A DNA stretch of 64,000 nt. Source: Oscillospiraceae bacterium (GTDB lineage: Bacteria > Bacillota > Clostridia > Oscillospirales > Acutalibacteraceae). How positions within the stretch are numbered: position 1 is the stretch's first letter; every line of letters begins with the position of its first letter. The stretch covers positions 1 to 64,000 of the forward strand of contig SVOT01000006.1 in the NCBI GenBank assembly GCA_015066225.1, in the 5' to 3' direction. Both the position numbers and the translations under genes were made by a program. Shown piece by piece: positions 25,723 through 34,990 of this stretch. The notes under the pieces were generated by a model that was not told where the DNA came from, made no database searches, and saw only the letters and a list, made by a program, of their open reading frames with translations.

Positions 25723-26655
25723 TTAATCTTCAAGAAGCCAGTTGATGCAGCCTGTAACCGGTGCACAGTTAAGTTTAATGAAATTAAATTTTCTGCCTGT
25801 TCTCTGTGCTGCAAGCTCTGCCATTCTTTCTGTGTATTTCTGAGAAGGAAGCTTTGTGTGAATTGAGCCTGAAAGAACAACGTTTATCTCATCGCCAAAA
25901 TTCATTTTATTTACGTGACCACAAATGAAATCTGCACCTCTCTGTGCCATTTCTTCAATCACTTTGAGTGCCTCTTCATCATTGTTGTTTGCCGCTTCAA
26001 AGAATGAAACAATAATCATTCTGAGGAATTCCTCACCTTTTTCTTCATCCTCAAGAATTGCAAGTGAACCAAGCAAGGTGTCTCTGTCTTTGATACCTGC
26101 TTTTTCGCCCATTAAAGCGGTAATCTGTGATTTACCTTTACCGAGGCAAATCTCGTCATACATAATTCTGAAGGCCTGTGCACCAACCCAATGGCCGTTG
26201 CCCTTGTCACCCGAAAGAACGTCAAAACCGCCAATCTGAAGCATATTGCCGTCGTTATCAAGACAGTTACAGCAAGTTCCAGTGCCACAGTTATAGCCGA
26301 TGCCTGCACCTGCGCCAACACCCGCCTTTATAACGATGAAGCCATCATTATAAATTCTTGCGCCTGTGATACCGAGCTTGCCAAGCTCAACCTGCATCTC
26401 ATCGTGCTGATATGGGTGGTCGATGCCTGCAAGACCCATAAGAATTCCGCTGATGTCATCGAATTTAAGGCTTGCTTTTTCAAGAAGACCATTGATGCCG
26501 CCGGCAATAATGCCTGCCGCCTGAGGAATTGCACCCTCAAGATTTTCGTGGTTTGAGCCCTCTGTTTCATTCTGTGCTACAACGTTTTTGTTTTCGTCAA
26601 AAAGGGCAAATGCGGTTTTTGTTCCGCCACCATCAACACCTATGTAATATTTCAT
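25723..26655 (-). CDS. BadF/BadG-type sugar kinase (N-acetylglucosamine kinase-like)
   Basis: 310 residues of the ASKHA fold with the phosphate-1 motif GVDGGGTKTA (6-15), AGIGYNCGTGTCCNC in the second phosphate region and GGFDVLSGDKGNGHWVGA, which is the signature of the N-acetylglucosamine kinase/BadF group. It likely phosphorylates an N-acetylhexosamine or another sugar released in the cytoplasm. Four bases separate it from the GH109-like gene upstream (stop inside its GAGGAG ribosome site) and 32 from GH4, so the three work as a unit. Confidence 0.87.
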   Translation of the reverse strand: MKYYIGVDGGGTKTAFALFDENKNVVAQNETEGSNHENLEGAIPQAAGIIAGGINGLLEKASLKFDDISGILMGLAGIDHPYQHDEMQVELGKLGITGARIYNDGFIVIKAGVGAGAGIGYNCGTGTCCNCLDNDGNMLQIGGFDVLSGDKGNGHWVGAQAFRIMYDEICLGKGKSQITALMGEKAGIKDRDTLLGSLAILEDEEKGEEFLRMIIVSFFEAANNNDEEALKVIEEMAQRGADFICGHVNKMNFGDEINVVLSGSIHTKLPSQKYTERMAELAAQRTGRKFNFIKLNCAPVTGCINWLLED

Positions 26656-26659
26656 AAAA

Positions 26660-27937
26660 TTACTCCTCTACTTTCTCAAAGCATTCTTCACAAACCTCTT
26701 CAAGGCAATACATACCTCTGCGGAAATCCTCTCTGTCTATCCATCTGCCGTTTGTGAAATCGGGAACAGGAACGGGAGCGCCGCCCATAGCTACAGACTG
26801 CTCTGAAAGGCAGGTAATTGCCATCCATGCGGCTGTATCATAAACGTCTATGGGAGGCTGACCGCCTTCATAAACAGCGTCAACGTATGCTGAAAGAACA
26901 AGATAATCCATTCCGCCGTGACCCGCCTTGATTCCGCCTTTTTCATAGGCAACCCAAAGGGGATGCTCGTATTTTTCTCTCCAGGGCTCAAAGTCATCCC
27001 ACTCGTGTGTCCAGCTCTGATGCTCCTTGTGAGTTCCGTCGATATAAATTCTGCCCTTTCCGTCTTCGGGCTCGGAGTAAATGCCCTTTGTACCCTGAAC
27101 CTCATAGTCACGGGTATAGGGACGGGGAAGTGTGCAGTCGTGAGTCAGCTTAATTGTTTCGCCACCCGCACATTTAATGATTGTTGTAACAATATCGCCG
27201 CATTTAAAATCATAGCCGTAAAGGTCGTAATCTTCACCCTTGTTGTCTTTTATCCACTGGTTGAGACCCCTTGCCTTGCTTGCAACGGAGTTGACAGTAA
27301 GGAAACGGTTACCGCGATTAATGCGGAGTGCTTTAGAAATGGGGCCAAGCTGATGTGTGGGGTAAAGCTCGCCGTTTCTGTTCATAAAGTTAAAGAGTCT
27401 GCCGTGAATATTCTCTCTGCCGAGAGCAATTTCATCACGCAAATCGTGGCGATAGCCACCCTCCATATGTACGATTTCGCCGAAAAGGCCCTTTCTTATC
27501 ATATTGAAAACAGCCATTTCGTTACGGCAATAGCAGCAGTTTTCAAGAAGCATACAGATTTTGCCTGTTTCCTCGCTTGTTCTGACCATCTGCCAGCATT
27601 CTTCGATTGAAGCGGCGCCACCGACTTCAGTTGCAACGTGAAGCCCCGCCTTCATTGCATCAACAGCAATTCTTGCGTGTGAAATCCAGGTTGTTGCAAT
27701 AACAACAGCGTCCAGATCTTCTTTTTCAAACATTTCTTTATAGTCCAGGTATGCGTGAACAGGGTACTCCTTATTGTTGTGTTCTTCAACGATTTCAATA
27801 CCTTTTTCTGCTCTTTCAGGTATAAGGTCACATACTGCAGGAACAGTTACGCCTTCAACCTGAAGAAGAAGGCCCAACATACCGGAGCCTCTGCCACTAA
27901 CACCGATAAAACCAAATCGTGCACTGTTTTTTCTCAT
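26660..27937 (-). CDS. Gfo/Idh/MocA oxidoreductase, GH109-like (alpha-N-acetylgalactosaminidase type)
   Basis: 425 residues. The N-terminal Rossmann domain starts RFGFIGVSGRGSGM; the second domain carries the family 109 landmarks GGYRHDLR, ELYPTHQLGP and NRGNRF, with THQLGP replacing the more usual THGLGP. GH109 enzymes use bound NAD+ to cleave terminal alpha-GalNAc, as on the blood group A antigen and O-glycans. Related Idh-type proteins without that activity exist, so the substrate is likely but not certain. No signal peptide, unlike secreted GH109. First gene of a four-gene operon; ATG at 27937 chosen over an in-frame GTG at 27946. Confidence 0.83.
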   Translation of the reverse strand: MRKNSARFGFIGVSGRGSGMLGLLLQVEGVTVPAVCDLIPERAEKGIEIVEEHNNKEYPVHAYLDYKEMFEKEDLDAVVIATTWISHARIAVDAMKAGLHVATEVGGAASIEECWQMVRTSEETGKICMLLENCCYCRNEMAVFNMIRKGLFGEIVHMEGGYRHDLRDEIALGRENIHGRLFNFMNRNGELYPTHQLGPISKALRINRGNRFLTVNSVASKARGLNQWIKDNKGEDYDLYGYDFKCGDIVTTIIKCAGGETIKLTHDCTLPRPYTRDYEVQGTKGIYSEPEDGKGRIYIDGTHKEHQSWTHEWDDFEPWREKYEHPLWVAYEKGGIKAGHGGMDYLVLSAYVDAVYEGGQPPIDVYDTAAWMAITCLSEQSVAMGGAPVPVPDFTNGRWIDREDFRRGMYCLEEVCEECFEKVEE

Positions 27938-27977
27938 TTGAATCACGTCCTGTGAAAATAATTTTATAATCCTTTAT

Positions 27978-28006
27978 ATTGTATCACAGCAAATCAATAT
28001 TTTCAA
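27978..28006 (-). promoter_or_regulatory. SigA-type promoter of the GH109-kinase-GH4 operon
   Basis: Minus strand TTGAAA, 17 bases, TACAAT; 40 bases before the ATG. Confidence 0.6.
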
Positions 28007-28060
28007 TAAAAACAACCCAAAAACCCTTAATATTTTAAAGGTTTTTCTTCTTTTTTTGCA

Positions 28061-28096
28061 CAAAAAATCCCTGCAAAAAGCTTGCAGAGATTTTTA
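28061..28096 (-). terminator. Intrinsic terminator of the ABC exporter gene
   Basis: Fourteen-pair stem (28063-28076 with 28082-28095, one G-U in the minus transcript) followed by U6. A second weaker stem (AAAACC...GGTTTT, about 28018-28047) follows. Confidence 0.8.
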
Positions 28097-28100
28097 ACAT

Positions 28101-30851
28101 TTATTCTGTTCTCAAAGCCTCTACGGGGTCTTTCTTTGCGGCAATTCTTGACGGAATGAGACCCGCAATAAGAGTAAGTGAAACACTTATTGCAACAAGC
28201 ACCACAGCCGCAACAAAAGGCAACGATGCCGCTGCAGGAATATGAGCCACATGTTTCAGCAACAGGTTTATTGGTATTTCAAGAACCAACGTTGAAACGA
28301 TACCTATTATACCCGCGCCGAAACCTATAACGGCGGTTTCTGCATTGAACACTCTTGCAATATCCTTCTTTGAAGCACCTATACTTCTGAGAATACCGAT
28401 TTCTTTTGTTCTTTCAAGAACGGAGATATAAGTGATAATACCAATCATAACAGAAGAAACCACAAGTGAAATTGCAATAAAGCAAATAAGCACGTAAGTA
28501 ACAACATCAATAATTGTTGTCAAGCTACCCATAAGCATACCGATATAGTCGGAAACCTTAATCTGAGCCTCCTCGTGACCCTCAGCAGCTACCTGCTCAT
28601 TGTAATAATCAATAAGCTCGTTTAATCTTTCTTTATCTTCAAAGCTTTTTGGATAGAAGCAGATAGTTGATGGGGTTTCGAAGGTTGAATAACCGATTTT
28701 ATCCAGAGTTCCAGAAAGCGAGCTTTTAGCAGCCATCGTATCAACGTAAGCCTGTTTAATGGCAAGAACCTGCTCTTCTGTAAGGAAGCCCTCCATAAGC
28801 TTTTTCTGAAGCTCTGTCATATCATTAAAGCCGAACATTGCGCCCATATCCGCAAAGTTCACCTCTGACATATCCATCCCCTCTGCCATAGACATAAAGG
28901 GCGTATAATCAAGATAATTGAAATCAATGAGACCTAAATCAACGTCTTTAAGATCGAAATCGTTTACGGTAAGATTAGAAAACTCCAAGCCCGTAAGAAC
29001 ATCCTTTGTTGTATCGGCAAGCTGTTCTTTAACAATCTGACGGGTGGCACTTTCTTCGATGGCGTAATCCATAAGTTCACGCTTGTAACCGATACCGCCC
29101 GTACCGAGAGAAAGCGTATTGTTTTCATCGGGCTTAAGAATACCGACTATTTCAATTTCTGTGCCTTCATCAACAAGCTTTTTCACGAAATAGTCGTTGG
29201 CACTGTTATCTGTCCAGAGGCCTGTTTTCTTATCCTTGACAAAATAATCTGCACTCAGAACAAGCTTGAATTTCATATCAAGAATTTCATCGTAAGAGTA
29301 TTCGGTAATATCCTCTTCTGCCAAGGATTCACCGCTTGCAAGAGCCTGCATAATATTCTTTGTGAATTCCTCCTGGTCTTTCAGACCGAGAGCATAAACA
29401 ACAAGCTCGTTAATCATATTATTGCCATCAACAATAAGAACAACCTCGTTGAATTTTTCAGGCATTTTACCCGCAATAATATCATATTGAGCATCCATCA
29501 AAGTTTCATCACCGATAAGCTCAATCCAGGCATTAACAGGCATCATACTCGTCATTGAGGATGCCATATCACCCATTCCCTCCATCATGGGCATATTTTC
29601 CATCATTGTGCTGGGGTTAACCTTAACAACACCGTTTTCAGTATCAGCTCGGTATATGTTAAGGTCCGTGCTGTATTTATACTGAACGTCGTTGCACACC
29701 TTGTCAAATTCAGCCTGATTATCTTCAATGTATTTTTTGAAATTATCAAGGTTATTGGATGTAGTTTCAGAAATAAAGGCGTTTACCATCTGCATAAGAG
29801 ATTGGTTGACATAAACCTTCCCCTCATCCGACTCACCCTTACCCTCAACCATCTCCGTTGTAATGCCTGTAAAAGAAGTCATAATACTTTCAAGGTCAAA
29901 GGTTTGTTTTTCAACGGTCATAGGGTAAGAAAGGAGCATATCCTCCTGAATCCTGTCAATATAAACCTGAATGCCGTTTGAAAGAGCAAGAACAAGAGCG
30001 ATGCCGATGATACCTATACTACCCGCAAAGGCGGTTAAGAACGTTCTCGCACTCTTTGTTCTGAGGTTATTGATGCTCAAGGAAAATGCAGATGCAAAGG
30101 ACATCGATTTTTTGCCCTTCTCTTTTGTCTTATTAAGCTTTTCCTTTTCGTTTTCTTTATCAGCTTCATCGGGTTCAAATGGGTTGGAATCGCTCATAAC
30201 CTTACCGTCAAGACACCTGATAATGCGGTTTGAATAAGTTTCAGCAAGCTCAGGGTTATGAGTAACCATAATAATCAGCTTATCCTTCGATATCTCCTTG
30301 AGAAGCTCCATAATCTGCACGCTTGTTTCACTGTCAAGGGCACCTGTAGGCTCGTCGGCAAGAAGAATGTCGGGGTCGTTTATAAGAGCACGCGCAATTG
30401 CAACACGCTGCATCTGGCCACCTGACATCTGATTTGGCTTTTTGTGAATCTGATTTTCAAGGCCAACCCTTTTCAATGCTTCAACGGCTCTCTTGCGGCG
30501 TTCCTTTTTCGAAACACCCGAAAGGGTCAAAGCAAGCTCAACATTAGACAAAACAGTCTGATGCTGAATAAGGTTATAGCTTTGGAAAACGAAGCCGATT
30601 GAATGGTTTCGGTAGGTATCCCAATCGGAATCCGTGAAATTTTTTGTTGATTTGCCGTTGATACACAAGTCACCGCTGGTGTATCTGTCAAGTCCGCCGA
30701 TAATGTTGAGCATTGTAGTTTTACCGCAACCCGAAGGGCCAAGAATGGCAACAAACTCGTTCTCTCTGAACGTTACGTTTATGCCGTCAAGTGCTCTTAC
30801 GGTAGTGTCGCCCGAAACATAATCTTTAACTATATTTTTCAGAACTAACAT
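28101..30851 (-). CDS. MacB-like ABC transporter, ATPase fused to FtsX-type permease
   Basis: 916 residues. The ATPase (1-225) has Walker [10 protein letters not shown], the signature [10 protein letters not shown] and DEPTGALD. A charged linker leads to TM1 (about 260-285), a roughly 450-residue external domain rich in Met/Asp/Glu, and three C-terminal membrane segments of the FtsX/MacB fold ending [10 protein letters not shown]. Such mechanotransmission-type exporters move peptides, lipoproteins or antimicrobials, or signal across the envelope. Fusion of ATPase and permease is as in MacB, but there is no MacA partner. ATG at 30851 follows GGAGG. The leader contains a 278-bp fold-back element. 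Confidence 0.9.
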   Translation of the reverse strand: MLVLKNIVKDYVSGDTTVRALDGINVTFRENEFVAILGPSGCGKTTMLNIIGGLDRYTSGDLCINGKSTKNFTDSDWDTYRNHSIGFVFQSYNLIQHQTVLSNVELALTLSGVSKKERRKRAVEALKRVGLENQIHKKPNQMSGGQMQRVAIARALINDPDILLADEPTGALDSETSVQIMELLKEISKDKLIIMVTHNPELAETYSNRIIRCLDGKVMSDSNPFEPDEADKENEKEKLNKTKEKGKKSMSFASAFSLSINNLRTKSARTFLTAFAGSIGIIGIALVLALSNGIQVYIDRIQEDMLLSYPMTVEKQTFDLESIMTSFTGITTEMVEGKGESDEGKVYVNQSLMQMVNAFISETTSNNLDNFKKYIEDNQAEFDKVCNDVQYKYSTDLNIYRADTENGVVKVNPSTMMENMPMMEGMGDMASSMTSMMPVNAWIELIGDETLMDAQYDIIAGKMPEKFNEVVLIVDGNNMINELVVYALGLKDQEEFTKNIMQALASGESLAEEDITEYSYDEILDMKFKLVLSADYFVKDKKTGLWTDNSANDYFVKKLVDEGTEIEIVGILKPDENNTLSLGTGGIGYKRELMDYAIEESATRQIVKEQLADTTKDVLTGLEFSNLTVNDFDLKDVDLGLIDFNYLDYTPFMSMAEGMDMSEVNFADMGAMFGFNDMTELQKKLMEGFLTEEQVLAIKQAYVDTMAAKSSLSGTLDKIGYSTFETPSTICFYPKSFEDKERLNELIDYYNEQVAAEGHEEAQIKVSDYIGMLMGSLTTIIDVVTYVLICFIAISLVVSSVMIGIITYISVLERTKEIGILRSIGASKKDIARVFNAETAVIGFGAGIIGIVSTLVLEIPINLLLKHVAHIPAAASLPFVAAVVLVAISVSLTLIAGLIPSRIAAKKDPVEALRTE

Positions 30852-30864
30852 AGAACTGCCTCCG

Positions 30865-31142
30865 TAGAGTGAATGGGTTCGAACCAAATATGTCTTAAAT
30901 GTCCGAATTCACGCACCTTTGTAATTTTTTTGTCTTGTAATACGTCAGTATTGCTTCGCCAAAGAAAATCCCAAATGCACGCAAATTCGGGCATTTCAGG
31001 TTCTGCAAAGTTTAATACTTGGCAATTTTTTCTGTAACAAGGCAAAACTCGCAGGAAGGCTTTCTCCTTCCGAGAGTTTTAACGATGTTACAGGGAAAAG
31101 TGACTGTATTAAACCATATGTGGTTCAAATCCATTCACTCTA
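30865..31142. repeat. 278-bp fold-back element with 28-bp terminal inverted repeats and TA ends (MITE-like)
   Basis: Terminal arms 30865-30892 and 31115-31142 match 25 of 28 bases as inverted repeats and both begin/end with TA, consistent with a TA target duplication as left by IS630/mariner-type transposition. The interior folds again: arms AAATGtCCGAATT (30898-30910) and AATTCGGgCATTT (30983-30995), with an AATAC/GTATT hairpin at about 30939-30952; and a second domain GTTTAATAC/GTATTAAAC (31009-31018, 31105-31114) enclosing CTGTAACA/TGTTACAG and an AAAACTC-CGGAAGG stem. The whole 30852-31238 stretch contains no credible gene; bases 31143-31238 hold only small dyads such as CGGAT/ATCCG. The element abuts the ribosome site of the ABC gene. 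Confidence 0.7.
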
Positions 31143-31238
31143 GGGTGAAAGGAATTATCCGTACACTGTTTTCTTACAGGCGGATTCCCGTTCATCCGTT
31201 GTTAAAATACTCGCCAGCCCAAAAGCATTGGCTATAGC

Positions 31239-33782
31239 TTAATAGAAAATCTTTTTACGATTGAAGTAAAGTATTGCACCAACGGCAACACCGAGAAATG
31301 CAAAAGCGCCAAGAGCGTAAAGTACGATGTAGTTTGGCTCCTTTTCTTTGAATATAATCGTGGGCACGTAATTGTCATCTACAACAATTTCAACCTGCGC
31401 TCTCTCTTTAAACAAAAGATTGTAAAGCCATTCAATCAACTCATCCTCTGTCATTGTCGCAAACTGCTCACCAATTGAAGATGAATAGGTTTCAAAAGCC
31501 GCATTACCGCCACCCATTGAACCTGTAAGAAGATTTTCGTTGCCGGGCATTTTTATGGTTTTTGCAAGCACTCTGAGAAGAGTCATAAGAACACCTGTGC
31601 GATCAGCCTCAACGTAGGAATATTTAACGTTTTTGCCGTCAAGAGTTCTTTTGCTTGTTTTCTCAGTCAAGGTGCCGATATTACTGAGAGTCTTCAAATC
31701 AAACTCTGCAATTTTCATACCCGAACCTTCAAGCAAAGAGCTCAAAAGACCATCCAGGTCAAATTCACTCAATGATGATGTATCAAGGTTAAGCTCAATA
31801 ACATTTGACAAATTATCTGTAAACGCCGTCAAAGGAAGCATCAGATTATTTATAGTTTTTTCAAATGACCCGCTATCCATAAAATAAACGATATTGGGAA
31901 GAACACGTGTCAGCGTACTCACAGGGGTTTCAAATAAATCATCCAGCAAATCAAAAACAGGGGTTGTGATTGCTCTGAGAACGCCGTCAGAATCAGCGGT
32001 CTTAAGATATTCTGAATAAGTTTTTATTGAAGAAGCCTTGCAACCCAACGCCTCCAACAACGGAATAATTGCTGTGTTGTAGCCGTCAGCACCCTTGAGA
32101 GTTATGCTGTTCATAAGGGTAAGGTCTTTATCTGCAAGAAGAACTCGAAGCACGGGGTAAACAGGCTTCATAACCGCTATGAGTGCATTTTCAAAGCCGA
32201 CCCTGGAGCCGTCTGAAAAGCCCCAGTAAAGATTATCTGATACATCAGCCCACTTACCGGCTTTTCTGAGTGCGTTTGCAGCTGTAGCATAATTACTTTC
32301 ACCCAAAGACGCTGCAATACCCTTGGGAGTTATGTCGATACCCATCATAACAAGTAAATCGGCTATACCCTCCTTTTCAAAGGAGCCGTAAATACCCTTT
32401 AAAAGTGCGGTTATATTTTTCCCGCTGTATATCGCCGAAGCAAGAAGGGACTCAACACTTTTATAGCTTCCACCCTCCTTAACAAATTCATCAAGAAGGG
32501 GATCAATTTCATTAAGAACCCTTTCGTAATCCTTCACTGTCAGATTCGGCGTGTACTGAATCTGAGCAGAGGTAATTGCGGGGTACTCAAAGCCCTGTGC
32601 CGCACCGGGCTCAGCAGGATTAAATAAAAGTATTATTGTTTTAACGATAACCTCGGTGTCTTTATCCATCATGCCCGAAAGCATATCGGGGGAAAGCTGC
32701 ATACCTGTACCCTCACCCTTTACAAGGTCCGGTAAGGTATCTTTATTGAGCTTTAACGAGTCAACAAGCCAACGCAACACCTCAATGTAAGCTCTGCCTT
32801 TATCAGAAATAAACTGACCGTCCGCATAATTTCCGCAAGCGGCAAGCCTTGCAAAATCCAGGGGAGCCATTTTAAAGGAACCTTCGCCCGCACCTTGCAT
32901 CAATGCATTTATATCGAACTCTAAAGCTTCTAAATCAAAAATCTTTAAAAATGATGCTATCTGGAAAAGCGGATTGCTTGTTATGGGAGAAAGAAGCTTA
33001 TCCATACAAGCATCCATTTCGCCGCTTTCAACAAAATATGCAAATGACGGCAAAACGTCGGTAAAGGTATCCGCAGGGGTATTGAAGCCATCTTCAAGAA
33101 CTGTGAGCACAGGCAAAAGAATATTTTTCACCATATTGCTTTTATCTTTATCTGCCCGGGCTTTAAAATCTGCGGAGCTCATAATATTTTTACATTTAAG
33201 AGATTGAAGCAATGGAACAATGGCGTTTGTGTAACCGTCATCACCTTTGATGCTTATAATGCCCGACAAGCTGTATGAGCCCGAGCACAGAAGCGTATAA
33301 AGCAAATCGTTGAAGGGTGAAAAAGCTTTTCCTACCGCCGTTGCAAAACCGTTTTTGTCGCTCACACCCCACTTAGCTCCCGTCAAATCAACCGTTGACC
33401 AATCGTCTGCCTTTGAAATTGCTTCGCTGACAGATGGGTAATCCTCCAAGGCAGCCGCAACGTCGGTTGTGGAAACTGAAATACCAACAACGTCTAACGC
33501 AGAAGCATCCTCGCCAAAAGAAGAATAAATTGACATAACAAGACCCGAGAGAGAGTCGTCTGTATAAATCATATTTTTGACAGCGGAAGACAAGCTCTCC
33601 CCCGTGAGCATCGGGACCATAAACTTGAGAAGATTATCCGTTTTCTTTACGGCATCGGCTGCCTGTTGGGAGGTTACACCCTCGGGATAATCCCCCGCGC
33701 CCAATGCAACAACACCCAATGATGAAAACGCCACCATCAGGCACAATGCAATACACATTATTTTTTTTAGTATATTTTTCAT
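31239..33782 (-). CDS. Large surface protein with two tandem copies of an unknown domain
   Basis: 847 residues. Signal peptide (about 1-29, KKIMCIALCLMVAFSSLGVVALGA) and a C-terminal membrane segment (about 815-835) followed by NRKKIFY, so the body lies outside the cell. Two homologous halves: about 65-275 and 460-670 share blocks such as KGDDGYTNAIVPLLQSL / KGADGYNTAIIPLLEAL, DVLPSFAYFVESG / RVLPNIVYFMDSG, and WGVSDKNGF / WGFSDGSRVGF. A C-terminal KEKEPNY linker precedes the anchor. Helical, low in aromatic binding-site residues, no known catalytic motif. Function unknown; an adhesin, scaffold or wall-associated role would be guesswork. Confidence 0.8.
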   Translation of the reverse strand: MKNILKKIMCIALCLMVAFSSLGVVALGAGDYPEGVTSQQAADAVKKTDNLLKFMVPMLTGESLSSAVKNMIYTDDSLSGLVMSIYSSFGEDASALDVVGISVSTTDVAAALEDYPSVSEAISKADDWSTVDLTGAKWGVSDKNGFATAVGKAFSPFNDLLYTLLCSGSYSLSGIISIKGDDGYTNAIVPLLQSLKCKNIMSSADFKARADKDKSNMVKNILLPVLTVLEDGFNTPADTFTDVLPSFAYFVESGEMDACMDKLLSPITSNPLFQIASFLKIFDLEALEFDINALMQGAGEGSFKMAPLDFARLAACGNYADGQFISDKGRAYIEVLRWLVDSLKLNKDTLPDLVKGEGTGMQLSPDMLSGMMDKDTEVIVKTIILLFNPAEPGAAQGFEYPAITSAQIQYTPNLTVKDYERVLNEIDPLLDEFVKEGGSYKSVESLLASAIYSGKNITALLKGIYGSFEKEGIADLLVMMGIDITPKGIAASLGESNYATAANALRKAGKWADVSDNLYWGFSDGSRVGFENALIAVMKPVYPVLRVLLADKDLTLMNSITLKGADGYNTAIIPLLEALGCKASSIKTYSEYLKTADSDGVLRAITTPVFDLLDDLFETPVSTLTRVLPNIVYFMDSGSFEKTINNLMLPLTAFTDNLSNVIELNLDTSSLSEFDLDGLLSSLLEGSGMKIAEFDLKTLSNIGTLTEKTSKRTLDGKNVKYSYVEADRTGVLMTLLRVLAKTIKMPGNENLLTGSMGGGNAAFETYSSSIGEQFATMTEDELIEWLYNLLFKERAQVEIVVDDNYVPTIIFKEKEPNYIVLYALGAFAFLGVAVGAILYFNRKKIFY

Positions 33783-33905
33783 ATCATCACTCTGTATTTT
33801 TTAATAATGTTTGCCATATATTATAGTACCCCAAGGTACTTATAGTAATTATACAACATCTATTGAATAAATTGTTACATAATTGTAAACAAATGAGGTG
33901 TTCAA
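33783..33905. promoter_or_regulatory. Divergent control region between the surface protein and the lipoprotein
   Basis: AT-rich 123 bp with two minus-strand TATAAT boxes (33820-33825 and 33848-33853) flanking a dyad AGTACC-CCAA-GGTACT (33825-33840). No good -35 matches were found, so promoter positions are tentative; the dyad could be an operator. Confidence 0.3.
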
Positions 33906-34406
33906 ATGAAAAAAACGTTGTCAAATCTGGTAATTTTCACCATCATTTTACTATTCTTCAGCGGATGCACAGTAACCGAAACGGGTGAAACAATTTCAGC
34001 ATTTTTCAACAGACTCAACGCAAGAGACGAAACGTATGAATTCTCACCCGACAGCCTGATTTTTGATGAAAAAACAAACAGTTATTCACGCTTCGTGAAA
34101 TTCAACAACGAGGATGAAATATTATTGAATTTTGAGGTTGATAAAAGAAACAATCTGGCAACGCTCAACATAGTCACAGGCAAAAATGCAACCGAAAACC
34201 AAATTGTTTATTCGTTTATTGTTGACGTAATAAGCGCCTTTTGTGCAGATGAAGCTACCGCCAATAAGATTATAGAAAAAACAGACTTAAAAAATTCACT
34301 GAAGTCAACTTTTTTTGACACAAAAACTGCCGGGTGCGACGGCATCAGAATTGAAATTGATACCGCCGAACCCGGCTCTGTAATAAGTCTTCACAAGGAC
34401 ATATAA
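33906..34406 (+). CDS. Small predicted lipoprotein, function unknown
   Basis: 166 residues. Signal peptide with a lipobox (LFFSGC, Cys21) followed by TVTETGETISAFFNRLN. The mature part is a mixed alpha/beta domain of about 140 residues without known motifs. Ribosome site GAGGTG. The 3' end overlaps the convergent rdgB gene by 16 bp. The family is not recognised; many Clostridia carry similar single lipoproteins. Confidence 0.75.
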   Translation: MKKTLSNLVIFTIILLFFSGCTVTETGETISAFFNRLNARDETYEFSPDSLIFDEKTNSYSRFVKFNNEDEILLNFEVDKRNNLATLNIVTGKNATENQIVYSFIVDVISAFCADEATANKIIEKTDLKNSLKSTFFDTKTAGCDGIRIEIDTAEPGSVISLHKDI

Positions 34407-34990
34407 TCTTTTAATTTTTCAGATATAATTCTTAACGCATTTCCGCGGTGGCTGATAGCATCCTTTTCTTCGTCGGTGAGCTCAGCCATACTCTTTTCGC
34501 CAATCATAAAAATAGGGTCATAGCCGAAGCCTCTTTCACCCTTACCCTCAAAGCCGATGTAGCCCTCACACTCACCTCTTGCAGAGATAACATCACCGTT
34601 GGGGAACACACAGCAAACAACCGAGACGAAGCGTGCCGTTCTTTCTTCAACGGGCACGTCTCTGAGAAGCTTCAGAAGCTTCTCATTGTTTTTCTCGTCA
34701 TTGCCGTGTTCACCCGAAAAGCGCGCAGAATAAACACCGGGAGCGCCCGCAAGATAATCAACTGCAAGCCCCGAATCATCCGCCACACAGGGCATTCCGC
34801 TTTCCAGACAACCGCTTTTTGCTTTCAAAAAAGCATTTTCGTAGAAGGTTTCACCCGTTTCGTCAACGTCTGTTATTTCAACACCTGCCTGCTCGGCGGT
34901 TTTGACATCAATACCCAAGGGTGAAAGTATGCGATAAAGCTCGTTGCGTTTTTTCATATTGTGGGTTGCGATTAAAAAAACCTTTTCCAT
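34391..34990 (-). CDS. rdgB: XTP/dITP diphosphatase (RdgB/HAM1)
   Basis: 199-residue house-cleaning pyrophosphatase that removes dITP, XTP and similar damaged purine nucleotides. Motifs: ATHNMKKRNEL (8-18) in place of the usual ATxNxxK, VADDSGLAVDYL (about 69-80), GVYSARFSGEHG and the C-terminal SHRGNAL. The start overlaps the ftsY stop by one base (TAATG) and follows GGGAGG, so it is coupled to ftsY. Confidence 0.94.
   Translation of the reverse strand: MEKVFLIATHNMKKRNELYRILSPLGIDVKTAEQAGVEITDVDETGETFYENAFLKAKSGCLESGMPCVADDSGLAVDYLAGAPGVYSARFSGEHGNDEKNNEKLLKLLRDVPVEERTARFVSVVCCVFPNGDVISARGECEGYIGFEGKGERGFGYDPIFMIGEKSMAELTDEEKDAISHRGNALRIISEKLKDYMSL

Noticed and set aside
30871-30890. tRNA-like T-arm sequence GGTTCGAACC
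   Set aside because: It lies in the terminal inverted repeat of the fold-back element; no matching D-arm, anticodon arm or CCA-bearing acceptor can be built around it.
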